64,000 bases of DNA from Euryarchaeota archaeon UBA171 (lineage in GTDB: Archaea; Thermoplasmatota; Poseidoniia; Poseidoniales; Thalassarchaeaceae): NCBI GenBank assembly GCA_002497295.1, contig DANO01000018.1, positions 24,042 through 88,041 on the forward strand, in the 5' to 3' direction. The position numbers and the translations under genes were made by a program. The notes under the pieces were generated by a model. It searched no databases. It was not told the DNA's origin and saw only the letters and a program-made list of their open reading frames with translations. Each line of letters opens with the position of its first letter. Position 1 is the first letter of the stretch. Positions 27,117 through 35,958 of this stretch are shown one piece after another.

Positions 27117-28305
27117 CTATGGCATACGGTTGGGATTCTATTTCCTTTGGCTCTGGAAGTTTCCCTAAAGTTTCTGAAACTTTCAGTTGATCTAATTTCC
27201 TCGCTTGAGGAAGAACCCTAGATTCATACGAGCGCATTGTTTCATTGTACTTCTTTGTAGCATGATCCAAGTGAGTTCCCATTTTCATCATATGAGATAT
27301 CATTGTTTCAACTCGATTATACATCTCCTCGGTAACCTCGTAAATTGTAGAAGCGGACTGACTGAATTCATATTGTTTCCAGTAGAGGGCCACAGTCCGC
27401 AACAGTCCCAGCATGGTCACGGGAGTAGCAATCAATACTTTCTTACTCATTGCGTAATCCATGAGATTCGGATTAGTAGTGAAGGCTGAAGCAGCCATTG
27501 CCTCGCTAGGGATGAACATTATCACATGGTCGAAATCTCCCTCGATGGAATCCTGATAGGACTTAGCACTCAGTCTTGTTATTGTCTTCTTCATGGCTTC
27601 AGAATGTTCGTCAAGAAGTCTATTCTGCTCATCTCCGGGCCCCAATTCGACTGCTGAGAGGTAATGATGACCAATTGCTTTAGAATCGATTGGAATCACA
27701 CCATCTTTCGGCAACCTAACGATATAATCGGGCCTCCCGGATTCTACTTTCTCTTGTTCAAAGAAGTCGACATGTTCAGTCATTCCTGCCATTTCAAATA
27801 TCCTCCGAAGCTTAACTTCCCCCCATTTACCTCTTTCATTCGGTGAGGTGGTTAGGGTCGTAGCCAATGCAGTAGTCCGGAAACTAAGGTTCTCTGCCTT
27901 GTCTCCCAGATCTTTTAGCTGCCTCTTTATCGCCTCGTAAGCCCCCTTGCGTTCTGTCTCAATTTTTTGATTAGATTGAGATAATTTTTCCATTTCATCC
28001 CTAAGAGGCCTGATTAAATTTTCAACTTCGACTTTTCTTTTATCGATACCCTTCTCGGCCTCGGAATTGACTTTTCCAAGCCTTTCCTCCGCAAGTCTAA
28101 GGAAGTCCTCATTTTGCTTTCTTCCGATATCAGCGGCGATATTCTCCATTTGAATTTTCAAGGTTGACTCAGAAGCAGATTGAGCCTTCATCCGCTCCTC
28201 GGTACGAATCATGTCTCCTCTCATCCTTTGCATCGCTAAGAGCCAACCTATTGCCAAACCAGACAACAATCCAATCAGGAGTATAGCTACTGTCGGAATA
28301 TCCAC
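27103..28305 (-). CDS. rmuC: RmuC-family nuclease-like protein
   Basis: RmuC proteins limit DNA inversions at short repeats in bacteria and carry a restriction-endonuclease-like core. Here a membrane anchor at residues 5-24 is followed by a long coiled coil (about 30-150, rich in Lys and Glu). The RmuC core begins with 'TTSPNERGKWGEVKLRRIFEMAGM', the most conserved stretch of the family. Further core strands are 'PDYIVRLP' and 'VIPIDSKA', the latter the PD-(D/E)xK-type site with Asp and Lys, and 'DHVIMFIPSEA'. 400 residues is typical. It is divergent from the METTL5-like gene and followed by the M23 gene with a 14-base overlap. Confidence 0.92.
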   Translation of the reverse strand: MDIPTVAILLIGLLSGLAIGWLLAMQRMRGDMIRTEERMKAQSASESTLKIQMENIAADIGRKQNEDFLRLAEERLGKVNSEAEKGIDKRKVEVENLIRPLRDEMEKLSQSNQKIETERKGAYEAIKRQLKDLGDKAENLSFRTTALATTLTTSPNERGKWGEVKLRRIFEMAGMTEHVDFFEQEKVESGRPDYIVRLPKDGVIPIDSKAIGHHYLSAVELGPGDEQNRLLDEHSEAMKKTITRLSAKSYQDSIEGDFDHVIMFIPSEAMAASAFTTNPNLMDYAMSKKVLIATPVTMLGLLRTVALYWKQYEFSQSASTIYEVTEEMYNRVETMISHMMKMGTHLDHATKKYNETMRSYESRVLPQARKLDQLKVSETLGKLPEPKEIESQPYAIVDED

Positions 28306-28416
28306 AAAGCACGACTAACATTGAGAGTAGATAAAGACATAGATGATGTCCATACTAAGGGAAGATAAGAATTAGAGAACCGTTTGCCGACTGTTGTGCG
28401 AACAAAGCATCTTGCG

Positions 28417-29028
28417 ATGAGAATCTCGAAATTAGATGATTTCACCTCGCCAATGATCGAACTTGAACAGTATACTACCAAGGGAAACTTAGCAGCCAGA
28501 TGGATACGCCTCGCGAAGGATATGGGAGACATTCCAATGGGCTGCACAGTAGCAGATCTAGGATGTGGTACGGGTGTATTGGGGCTTGGCGCGTTGTTTT
28601 GCGGCGCTTCGAATGCAATTATGATCGATATCGATCAATCTGCGTTAGACATAGTGTACAATAATGCAGGCAGCGAAGGATTCTCCAAGAATATCGAAAT
28701 TATCTGCTCTGATGTTGCTGCAGTGACTCTTGAGCATACGGATCTCATACTCTGCAACCCCCCGTGGGGAACACAAAAGATGGGTGCCGATGCACCATTC
28801 TTGGAAGCCATCAGAAATGCTGGTGTGCCAGCATACATGCTCCATTCCAGTGATGCTAAGCATGTAGCGGCAAGATTTGATTCATGGGGCTGGCACGTCC
28901 ATGAGGTATTCAGTGCGCAATTCGATCTGGGTTCTTCACACACCCATCATACAAGGAGACGAGTGATGACCCAAGCCACTCTCTGGAGGCTCCTACCACC
29001 GGATGCAACATCGCCGGACCGTTCATAG
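28417..29028 (+). CDS. METTL5-like N6-adenine methyltransferase
   Basis: A Rossmann-fold SAM-dependent methyltransferase. 'LEQYTTKGNLAARW' near the N-terminus is the conserved substrate and SAM-side segment of METTL5-type enzymes. 'VADLGCGTGVLGLGALFCGA' is motif I, 'IMIDIDQSAL' is motif II, and 'LILCNPPWGTQ' is the catalytic NPPW (N/D-P-P-Y/F/W) typical of N6-adenine methylation. METTL5 methylates an adenine in small-subunit rRNA. An rRNA or tRNA target is inferred by family only. The frame opens at a TTG at 28384; ATG 28417 is the better start. It lies 23 bases upstream of the Csl4-RRM gene and is probably cotranscribed with it. Confidence 0.87.
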   Translation: MRISKLDDFTSPMIELEQYTTKGNLAARWIRLAKDMGDIPMGCTVADLGCGTGVLGLGALFCGASNAIMIDIDQSALDIVYNNAGSEGFSKNIEIICSDVAAVTLEHTDLILCNPPWGTQKMGADAPFLEAIRNAGVPAYMLHSSDAKHVAARFDSWGWHVHEVFSAQFDLGSSHTHHTRRRVMTQATLWRLLPPDATSPDRS

Positions 29029-29051
29029 GCGACTCTCAGGTGGCATACCTC

Positions 29052-30284
29052 ATGGGAACCTCATCTGACGTTGTCAGCCCGGGGCAGCTCACCGACATAA
29101 CCCCTGATTCTGAGTTGGGGCCAGGGTTGTCTGCAACCGATAGAGGAGTGGTGGCTCTGGTCACAGGAACCCTTCATCAGGAAGATGGGACATGGTCCGT
29201 GAAGGAATCGAATCTCGGAGTCAACAATCTGGAAGTCGGTGATGATTTCATCGGAGAGGTACACGGATTGCAGCCGAAAGTCGCAATAATCAGGATAATC
29301 AGCGTCGAGAAACCCGGCATGGAAGCCAAGTCCCTTCCTGCAAAGGAACTCTTTGCCGACATAACCGTCACAGAACTATGCGACCGATTCATGCCTTCGG
29401 CCGGCGATGCAATGAGGAGACGAGACATAGTCCGCGCCCGTGTCACGTCTACGGACCCCATGATACGCGCAACGACCAAGTCCGCACATACGTTAGGAGT
29501 CCTCCATGCGATTTGCACGGCTTGCGGGGAACCGCTACACGCCAGTGATTCAAAACCCGATTTCAATGTGGCCTGCAATCGATGTGACTACACAGGCTAC
29601 AGAGTACTATCATCCGACTTCAACAGGCTCAACGGCATGGACTCTTCAGAGTTGAATCGAGAGGGCACCAGATGGTCATCCGAGGCTGATGGGATGCTCG
29701 GTCACGATGGTGCCCGCCCCTATCTCTCCCCAGTTGCAGACCATCGAAGGGGATGGTCGCATGAGATGCCGAGAGAGGCCGCTAGATCGAGGTCGAGACA
29801 AGGCCGAGACCGTCCAAGGAGGGAGATGCATGATGCGAAATGCACTCTCTGCGGCAAAGACACCAAGGTTCCATTCAAACCAACTATGGGTAAGCCGATT
29901 CGTTGCAGCGATTGTCTTGAAGCTGTTAAGCAGGGGGATGCAGATGAGGAGAAACTCGCAGCAGAGAGAAAGCTGCTGATATCTCTCAGAAAAGAGGCTG
30001 AAGCAAACGCTCCCCTGAGGCTATTCGTGGGGAGGCTATCCAGAGATGCCACTGAGGCAGATATCAAGAAAGCATTCGGAGAGCATGGCGAAGTCGTCGA
30101 CTTCCATATGCCAGTTGACAGGGATACAGGCAACCCCCGGGGATTCGCATTTGTCACACTGTCTCCGAAATCCGCTGGAGAAGCTGCCATTAAAGCCCTA
30201 AACGGTGCAGAGTTAGCAGGAAGAAAGATCGTTGTAGAGGCCAGTCAGAGAGAAGGCGGGGATCGTCGTCGAAAGCGGCGATGA
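29052..30284 (+). CDS. Exosome subunit Csl4 fused to a second zinc ribbon and an RRM domain
   Basis: Numbering from the GTG at 29040; ATG 29052 is the likelier start. About 11-95 is the Csl4 N-terminal and S1-like part, and 159-182 is the Csl4 zinc ribbon (CTAC... CNRC). This cap protein recruits partners such as DnaG to the archaeal RNA exosome. Normal Csl4 (about 180-200 residues) ends there. Here a 60-residue Arg-rich linker continues to a second zinc motif (Cys268, 271, 289, 292) of the 'CxxCGKDTKVPFKPT' type. A full RRM follows at about 326-402: RNP2 'LRLFVGRL', RNP1 'RGFAFVTL'. The tail is Arg/Lys-rich. RRM domains are rare in archaea. The stop overlaps the next start (ATGA). Confidence 0.85.
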   Translation: MGTSSDVVSPGQLTDITPDSELGPGLSATDRGVVALVTGTLHQEDGTWSVKESNLGVNNLEVGDDFIGEVHGLQPKVAIIRIISVEKPGMEAKSLPAKELFADITVTELCDRFMPSAGDAMRRRDIVRARVTSTDPMIRATTKSAHTLGVLHAICTACGEPLHASDSKPDFNVACNRCDYTGYRVLSSDFNRLNGMDSSELNREGTRWSSEADGMLGHDGARPYLSPVADHRRGWSHEMPREAARSRSRQGRDRPRREMHDAKCTLCGKDTKVPFKPTMGKPIRCSDCLEAVKQGDADEEKLAAERKLLISLRKEAEANAPLRLFVGRLSRDATEADIKKAFGEHGEVVDFHMPVDRDTGNPRGFAFVTLSPKSAGEAAIKALNGAELAGRKIVVEASQREGGDRRRKRR

Positions 30285-32104
30285 CTGCGAAGCATCAAGC
30301 ACGAACCCCTTCTCGAAAGTATATGGCCGGTGCTTGGCTGGTCTTGGATGGTTACGAGGACGAACCTGCTGCGTTCGGGGTCCCGAATTACATCGGCTTT
30401 CACGCCAGATACATTTGCGGCGTCTTCGAGGAGAGAGGAATAGACTACAGATATTCCACGATTGATGATTTGAGGCTTAGAAGGCGAGCATCACATCGCA
30501 CGGGTGAAGATTCACTGATGCCGGATGCCGAAGATATAGAGGGAGTAGTCATTCTAGCAGGCGCTGTAGTGCCTGGGAAATATATCAGGGGGACCCCAAT
30601 CAGCCGTAAAGAGGTAGACTCCATACTGCCTTCAATCCCATCTGGATGTCCGATTCTGATTGGAGGGTGGGCCGTGCGGATATGGCGCCAGGATGGGTGG
30701 ACGCCCTTGAGGAAGAACCTCTTCCTTTCCCTGCAGGATACCGATGCTACCCTAGAGAGTTTCCTTGCAACAGGGAAGTGGTCTCATCGCAGAAGGACGT
30801 CAGAGCAATGGTCAAGATGGGCATTTAGGGGAGCATCTTCCAGAGCGGTGACCGATCATCCAGACATCATCTCCCCAAATGGGAGTCCTGGGCCACTCAC
30901 CTACGAGGTTGAATTGTACCAAGGCTGTGTGAGGTACAAGAGGGGGTGCAAGTTCTGCATAGAGCCCAAGAAAGGGGTGCCTCTCTGGAGAGATGAGGAG
31001 GACGTCATAGCAGAGGTAGAATCTGCGACTGATGCAGGCATACGGAATATTAGGATTGGAGGGGCCACAGATGTGTATACCTACAAGGCTGAAGGAGTGA
31101 TAGATCTTGAGTACCCCATTCCAAACCCTGAGCCCATTGCGAAGGTTCTGCATGAGATACGTGATGATGAGCGAATCGAGGTGCTTCATGTCGATAATGC
31201 AAATCCTTCGATTATAGCCGAGAATCTGGAACCATCTGAGCAGATAACGAAGACACTGGTCAATACGCTTACAGACGGGGCTGTCCTTTCCTTTGGTTTG
31301 GAGTCTGCCGACCCAGCGGTGCATGATGCAAACTGGCTGAACTGCAATACTGAACAGCTTATGACTGCAATCAGGCATGTGAATGAACATGGCCGAGAAC
31401 GTGGTCCAAGAGGCCTACCGAAGATGCTCCCCGGATTGAATTTAATCGCCGGTCTGAATGGCGAGACGGAAGCCACCTATCAGATGAATCTCAAATTGCT
31501 CAGATCAATTCTTCAAGAGGGTCTAATGCTTCGGAGAATCAACATAAGACAGGTAGAGGGGGCTGGCTTTCAAGAAGTCCCGAAGAAGGCATTTTCCGCA
31601 TTCAAGAAAGAAGTCAGAGCCACAATCGACACCCCCATGCTTGAACGACTCCTTCCAGTCGGAACAATTCTGAGGAACGTTTGGTGGGAATCCAGCGGAG
31701 ATAGAATAAGGCTGCCTGAGCAGGTGGAGAACCCCTCTTACAGGGATGCATCAAGACACGGGCGACCAGGGATAACCTTCGGAAGACAGATCGGCGCTTA
31801 TCCAATTCTCGTGGGCGTCCCCTACCAGATCCCTCTAGAGACGATGTCCGATGTCCTAGTGACAGGCCATGGATCTAGAAGTGTCTCTGGAGTTGAATTG
31901 GGCCTGAACACGATGAAGGCAACAGAGGCCCAATTCAACTCCATACCCGGCATCGGAAATAAGACTGCGTGGGCATTGGTTTCCACACGGGCAAAATCAT
32001 TGTCCAAGAATAGGCCCATTCGTAGTACAGAGCACCTATTCAGCGAAGCAGGGGCCCATCTCCCAGATTATGCCCGGGAGATACTCGAGCACCCTACTGG
32101 ATAG
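30281..32104 (+). CDS. Radical SAM protein with C-terminal helix-hairpin-helix
   Basis: This looks like the archaeal COG1031-type radical SAM family of unknown reaction. An N-terminal cobalamin-binding-like region (about 15-165, 'GVVILAGAVVPGKYI') precedes the radical SAM barrel. The iron-sulfur Cys residues are 216, 223 and 226, spaced Cx6Cx2C ('QGCVRYKRGCKFC') instead of the usual Cx3Cx2C. Barrel motifs include 'IRIGGATDVYTY' and 'GLNLIAGLNGETEATY'. A C-terminal HhH ('NSIPGIGNKTAWALVS') suggests nucleic-acid contact, so RNA modification is plausible but not shown. ATG 30281 overlaps the Csl4 stop by 4 bases. The end overlaps the convergent giant membrane protein by 11 bases. Confidence 0.88.
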   Translation: MTAKHQARTPSRKYMAGAWLVLDGYEDEPAAFGVPNYIGFHARYICGVFEERGIDYRYSTIDDLRLRRRASHRTGEDSLMPDAEDIEGVVILAGAVVPGKYIRGTPISRKEVDSILPSIPSGCPILIGGWAVRIWRQDGWTPLRKNLFLSLQDTDATLESFLATGKWSHRRRTSEQWSRWAFRGASSRAVTDHPDIISPNGSPGPLTYEVELYQGCVRYKRGCKFCIEPKKGVPLWRDEEDVIAEVESATDAGIRNIRIGGATDVYTYKAEGVIDLEYPIPNPEPIAKVLHEIRDDERIEVLHVDNANPSIIAENLEPSEQITKTLVNTLTDGAVLSFGLESADPAVHDANWLNCNTEQLMTAIRHVNEHGRERGPRGLPKMLPGLNLIAGLNGETEATYQMNLKLLRSILQEGLMLRRINIRQVEGAGFQEVPKKAFSAFKKEVRATIDTPMLERLLPVGTILRNVWWESSGDRIRLPEQVENPSYRDASRHGRPGITFGRQIGAYPILVGVPYQIPLETMSDVLVTGHGSRSVSGVELGLNTMKATEAQFNSIPGIGNKTAWALVSTRAKSLSKNRPIRSTEHLFSEAGAHLPDYAREILEHPTG

Positions 32105-35100
32105 GTTCCCACTGCACGCTCATCGAACCGTTCGGGGCGACACGTAGCACAGGACGCCATTTTGCACCATCGGTTCCCTCGGGTATCGAGGATCGTATCC
32201 CGCGCAATATTTCCGGGTGCAGATCAACCGACAGAGCCGACGAACTCGACTCATACCTGCCATCTCCGATATTCACTCTTTCAATCGGGACAGGAGGTGG
32301 TGCCAGCGGCGGAGTTCCTTCGTCATCGTCGCTCTCGGCCCCGCTCTCCTCGGATTCGACGTCTTCATCTTCATCCTCAGCCTCATTCGTCTCAGGCTCG
32401 ATATCAATCACATCTTCCTGCACCTCTTCAGCTTGGGCACCTCTCGAGTCATCCGTTTTCTTGAGTCCGATGTCTTCCAATATGGTCTCAGAGCTCTCCT
32501 TTGCTGTACCAATACCCAACCCTCCTCTTGAGGCATAGAGGACGCCCTGTCCAACCAGCGACATCGCCGCAGCGAATAGCATCACGACGAACACAAGGTC
32601 ATTTTGACTCGGAACGACCATGAAGCCCAGAGGCATTCCAATAAGCCCGAAACCCCTCCTCCAAGATTCGTCTCTGGAGAACCCCAGCATGGAGTGATGT
32701 GCCGATATTGTAAGCACCAGTGCAGGAAAAATCAGGCCATAGCCGTCAATTGAGTAAGCATATCCTGCTATAAGGGCCCAAACACTCGAAAACTTGCTGA
32801 GCTCTTCACCCTTCTCGGAGATCGATATTTTCCCGATTGTCCAAGGCCCTTTCCATACAATGTAGATTAAAGCCAGACACTGCAGAATTGGAATCAACAA
32901 TAGCGTCTCTTCATGAAGATCGAGATCTCGATAGCCCATTGTTGGCCATGCTATTGTCTGCAGAGATATACCCAGATAGAGCAGTTTCTCACGACCCGAT
33001 ACTATCCCGTCCACAGTCATTACTACCGACGATATGACCCATGTGACGTAACCGATGTCCCATGCGAACCAAAGTAGGAAATACATCCAGACGCGACTTG
33101 TCAACCCCACGAGGGCCACAGGATCATACGACTTCTCGATGCCCCATCCTTCGGGTAGATACTCTTCGAGTTGGACATCTTCAGCATCGTAGTTCCTGGC
33201 TAGAAGGCCACTTTTTTGGATCACTACTTGAATACCAGAAATAACTGCTCCCATCAGACAACCTATCGCAAATATTTCGTTGCCACTAAAATCGATCCAT
33301 GAATTGTCGAGCATCCACTCGAGCATGGCCCATATGCCGAAAACAAACGACAAAGGAGCGACATTGAACCACCAAATGATTCCATTCGCCCATGCCCAGG
33401 CCCACATCCCCGCAGCTATGAAGATCCATACCAATCTGAAGTCGGGTATCAGAAAGGCGAAAGCAAGAATGCCTGCAATTCCGATGCTGAACCTTTCCTC
33501 AGCACCCCATCGAGTATCCCCCTCAGGTCGATCCTCAACTCGAATAGCATAGGCTGAAAGGCCAATCTGTAAAAAGAGCAGAAGACTCGCCCATCTCGGG
33601 ATATCCATCACCCCAGATTCCTCTCCAAGGAAAGGAATGCTGTCAAGTACGGAGGCGAGAGTCATTTCCGGAGCAACGCCCCCAGTCAATACCCCTGCGT
33701 AGATTGTGGCAGCTATTGGGAGTGCTAGCAGTATCCACGTATTGACATGGGTAGTGGCGCGATAGGCGACTATCGCAAAGACGGGTATTGCGAGTAACCC
33801 TCCTGAGACATCTGTCGCACCTATCGCGATCAGGGATAGTAGCGTGAAGGACCCTATGGTTCGCGCCTCGTCGGACAGGTCCTCTATCGTCTTGAGCATC
33901 CTGTCTACAACAACCAGTGGTGCTACCACCACGATGTCTCTCAGCACCCTTTCGAAGAATCTTACTGACTCCCCATCAATTTCTGGACTGGTATTGAACT
34001 GTGCTGTTGAAATGATTGCAAAGACTGCAATGCAGGCGGCCCCTGCAAGTCGATGTAGGGGGCTGACACGCCCCATGGCCCCGCATTCCGCAACTAGAAG
34101 GCCACCTGCCGCTGCGATGTGGAATATCGCTAACCTCCACTCGAGTATGTCGACATCTGACAAGGTCCCGCTTCCATTGAAGCTGTCTGAATAGGTTATG
34201 TCCCCTGGTACGGCAAGCATCGAAGCGAGCACCAAGAACAGCGAAGTGAACCCGAATGGCGTCAGTAGTATGGAGGCCTCGCCCCTCTTTCGTGAGCGGG
34301 CCTCCACGTAGATAGCCAGCCCAACCACGAGAGGTAGCAGATTGGCATGAGCGAACTCGAGTGGAACGACGCCCCTGTCTCTGATGGCAACAATGGATAT
34401 CGCAAGAGCTAGAATAGGGATGCATACCAAATTCCACCTTGAACCGACGAGAGTGGAATTTTCATCCCATAATTTGTTTTCATCTCTGCCGATATCTGTC
34501 CTCCGCAGCTGTACCAATGCTACGATGATCAGAACTATTGGCAGAAACTCTCCAGCTTTGTCAGAAAGTGGCACTAGGGCCCCTGCCAGAATCGCAACTG
34601 AGGAGCCGCTAGATGAATTGAACCGGCCTCTTGATTCACTCCATATGCCTAGGCCGATCAAAACGGGAAGCAATCCCAGCCCGAGCCCATGGGCGTTACT
34701 AATCTCGACGCCTCCAATGTCCAGGAATACACCTCCCTGGCTGCTTGCAATCGCTGCAGAGATGAACCATGCGACGATCATCGCCCAATATGTCGATCGA
34801 ACAACCCAGTCCCTAGCATGATCACGAGTTTCGAGATAAACGAATGCACCGATTCCTACTACCCATGCGATCAATGCAGCTTCCGCTTCCAATAGTGAAA
34901 GTGCCAATGCAAGGCCTATGGGCATGGCGGGAGTCCTCTGCATCGTTGTCGGTGCGAACCATCCCACGAGTAGAGCGGCCCACAACCAGAATGAAAGTCC
35001 GAAAGGTTGCTCAGTAATCGATAAAGAACCCAACACGAAGTTAGCCTGGCCATTGGATGCAACAATCTGCAATAGAAGGATTCCGAAAATAACAAACCAA

Positions 35101-35906
35101 GAGCTCTGCTCAATCATCTCTCTGGATAGCCCGCGATCCGTAGCAGTCATTCCCACGATTACTACCATTATGGTCATCCAACCCCCTGATTCTACACCCA
35201 GGCTCAATACCACAAGTGCTGGAATTGCCATACTAGCCCCTGCAGATATCAGGTACAGAACCGATCGATCGAGTCTAAGTGCATGAATCATCGCAGCACT
35301 CAGCAGCAAAACGTGTGAGATTGTATTCCACTGCTCGAAAACTCCCCCTGCATAGTCCACCCATATCGAAACCGCAGATAGAGAGAGGGAAATCGGTGCG
35401 AGTATGACGATAGTCCGGGGAAGAGTTCCTAGATTATGCCGATCGATCATTCTAGTGGATATCTCCATGACTAACAACATGAAAATCGTCTGTGCTATCG
35501 CTAGCTCAACAGTGGGCGCCCACTGCCCTTCAATGAACTGGCCAGTGTACGCTTCAGCTTCCCACAGGGCGAAAGCGGAGTATCGCGAGAGCCAGATTGA
35601 TGCAAGTGCACCCGACAGTACTGCGGTGGCAGCAACATAGTCCTCCACCATATTTTGATTCCGATCGCTACCCTCTCGGCTGCGCCGCCACTCATGGAAA
35701 CCTATGCAGCTCACTGCAACGGTTCCGAGCATGCCTCCCAAAATCAGGTAAGAATGGTCACTTTCAGCCGTCAGTTCGAATGTCACGTAATAAATGGCAT
35801 ATGCAAGGACCGCCGCACCCAAACCTATCGATGCGTAGAAGCCCGCTTTTGCCTCATCAAATCCTCCGCTAGATATCGTCGCGTTTCCCGGCCCGGGCTT
35901 TTCCAT
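32094..35906 (-). CDS. Giant polytopic membrane protein, unknown function
   Basis: A 1270-residue protein with roughly 30 hydrophobic segments of 18-22 residues spread over residues 25-1110, short loops and no recognisable catalytic motif. From about 1115 to 1200 the chain is soluble and strongly acidic (runs such as EDEDEDVESEESG), then Pro-rich (PPLAPPPVP). A compact end of about 60 residues, 'VNIGDGRYESSSSALSVDL' onwards to 'SMSVQWEPIQ', looks like a small folded domain. I do not recognise the family; DUF2339-type giant membrane proteins have a similar build, but no signature confirms it. The ATG at 35906 is preceded by an AT-rich TATA-like stretch at about 35917-35928, near enough for a leaderless or short-leader message. 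Confidence 0.85.
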   Translation of the reverse strand: MEKPGPGNATISSGGFDEAKAGFYASIGLGAAVLAYAIYYVTFELTAESDHSYLILGGMLGTVAVSCIGFHEWRRSREGSDRNQNMVEDYVAATAVLSGALASIWLSRYSAFALWEAEAYTGQFIEGQWAPTVELAIAQTIFMLLVMEISTRMIDRHNLGTLPRTIVILAPISLSLSAVSIWVDYAGGVFEQWNTISHVLLLSAAMIHALRLDRSVLYLISAGASMAIPALVVLSLGVESGGWMTIMVVIVGMTATDRGLSREMIEQSSWFVIFGILLLQIVASNGQANFVLGSLSITEQPFGLSFWLWAALLVGWFAPTTMQRTPAMPIGLALALSLLEAEAALIAWVVGIGAFVYLETRDHARDWVVRSTYWAMIVAWFISAAIASSQGGVFLDIGGVEISNAHGLGLGLLPVLIGLGIWSESRGRFNSSSGSSVAILAGALVPLSDKAGEFLPIVLIIVALVQLRRTDIGRDENKLWDENSTLVGSRWNLVCIPILALAISIVAIRDRGVVPLEFAHANLLPLVVGLAIYVEARSRKRGEASILLTPFGFTSLFLVLASMLAVPGDITYSDSFNGSGTLSDVDILEWRLAIFHIAAAGGLLVAECGAMGRVSPLHRLAGAACIAVFAIISTAQFNTSPEIDGESVRFFERVLRDIVVVAPLVVVDRMLKTIEDLSDEARTIGSFTLLSLIAIGATDVSGGLLAIPVFAIVAYRATTHVNTWILLALPIAATIYAGVLTGGVAPEMTLASVLDSIPFLGEESGVMDIPRWASLLLFLQIGLSAYAIRVEDRPEGDTRWGAEERFSIGIAGILAFAFLIPDFRLVWIFIAAGMWAWAWANGIIWWFNVAPLSFVFGIWAMLEWMLDNSWIDFSGNEIFAIGCLMGAVISGIQVVIQKSGLLARNYDAEDVQLEEYLPEGWGIEKSYDPVALVGLTSRVWMYFLLWFAWDIGYVTWVISSVVMTVDGIVSGREKLLYLGISLQTIAWPTMGYRDLDLHEETLLLIPILQCLALIYIVWKGPWTIGKISISEKGEELSKFSSVWALIAGYAYSIDGYGLIFPALVLTISAHHSMLGFSRDESWRRGFGLIGMPLGFMVVPSQNDLVFVVMLFAAAMSLVGQGVLYASRGGLGIGTAKESSETILEDIGLKKTDDSRGAQAEEVQEDVIDIEPETNEAEDEDEDVESEESGAESDDDEGTPPLAPPPVPIERVNIGDGRYESSSSALSVDLHPEILRGIRSSIPEGTDGAKWRPVLRVAPNGSMSVQWEPIQ

Positions 35907-35958
35907 GACTGCATTATTTGATATTAGAGGTATAGATATTGAGGCGACAAATGCCGAA

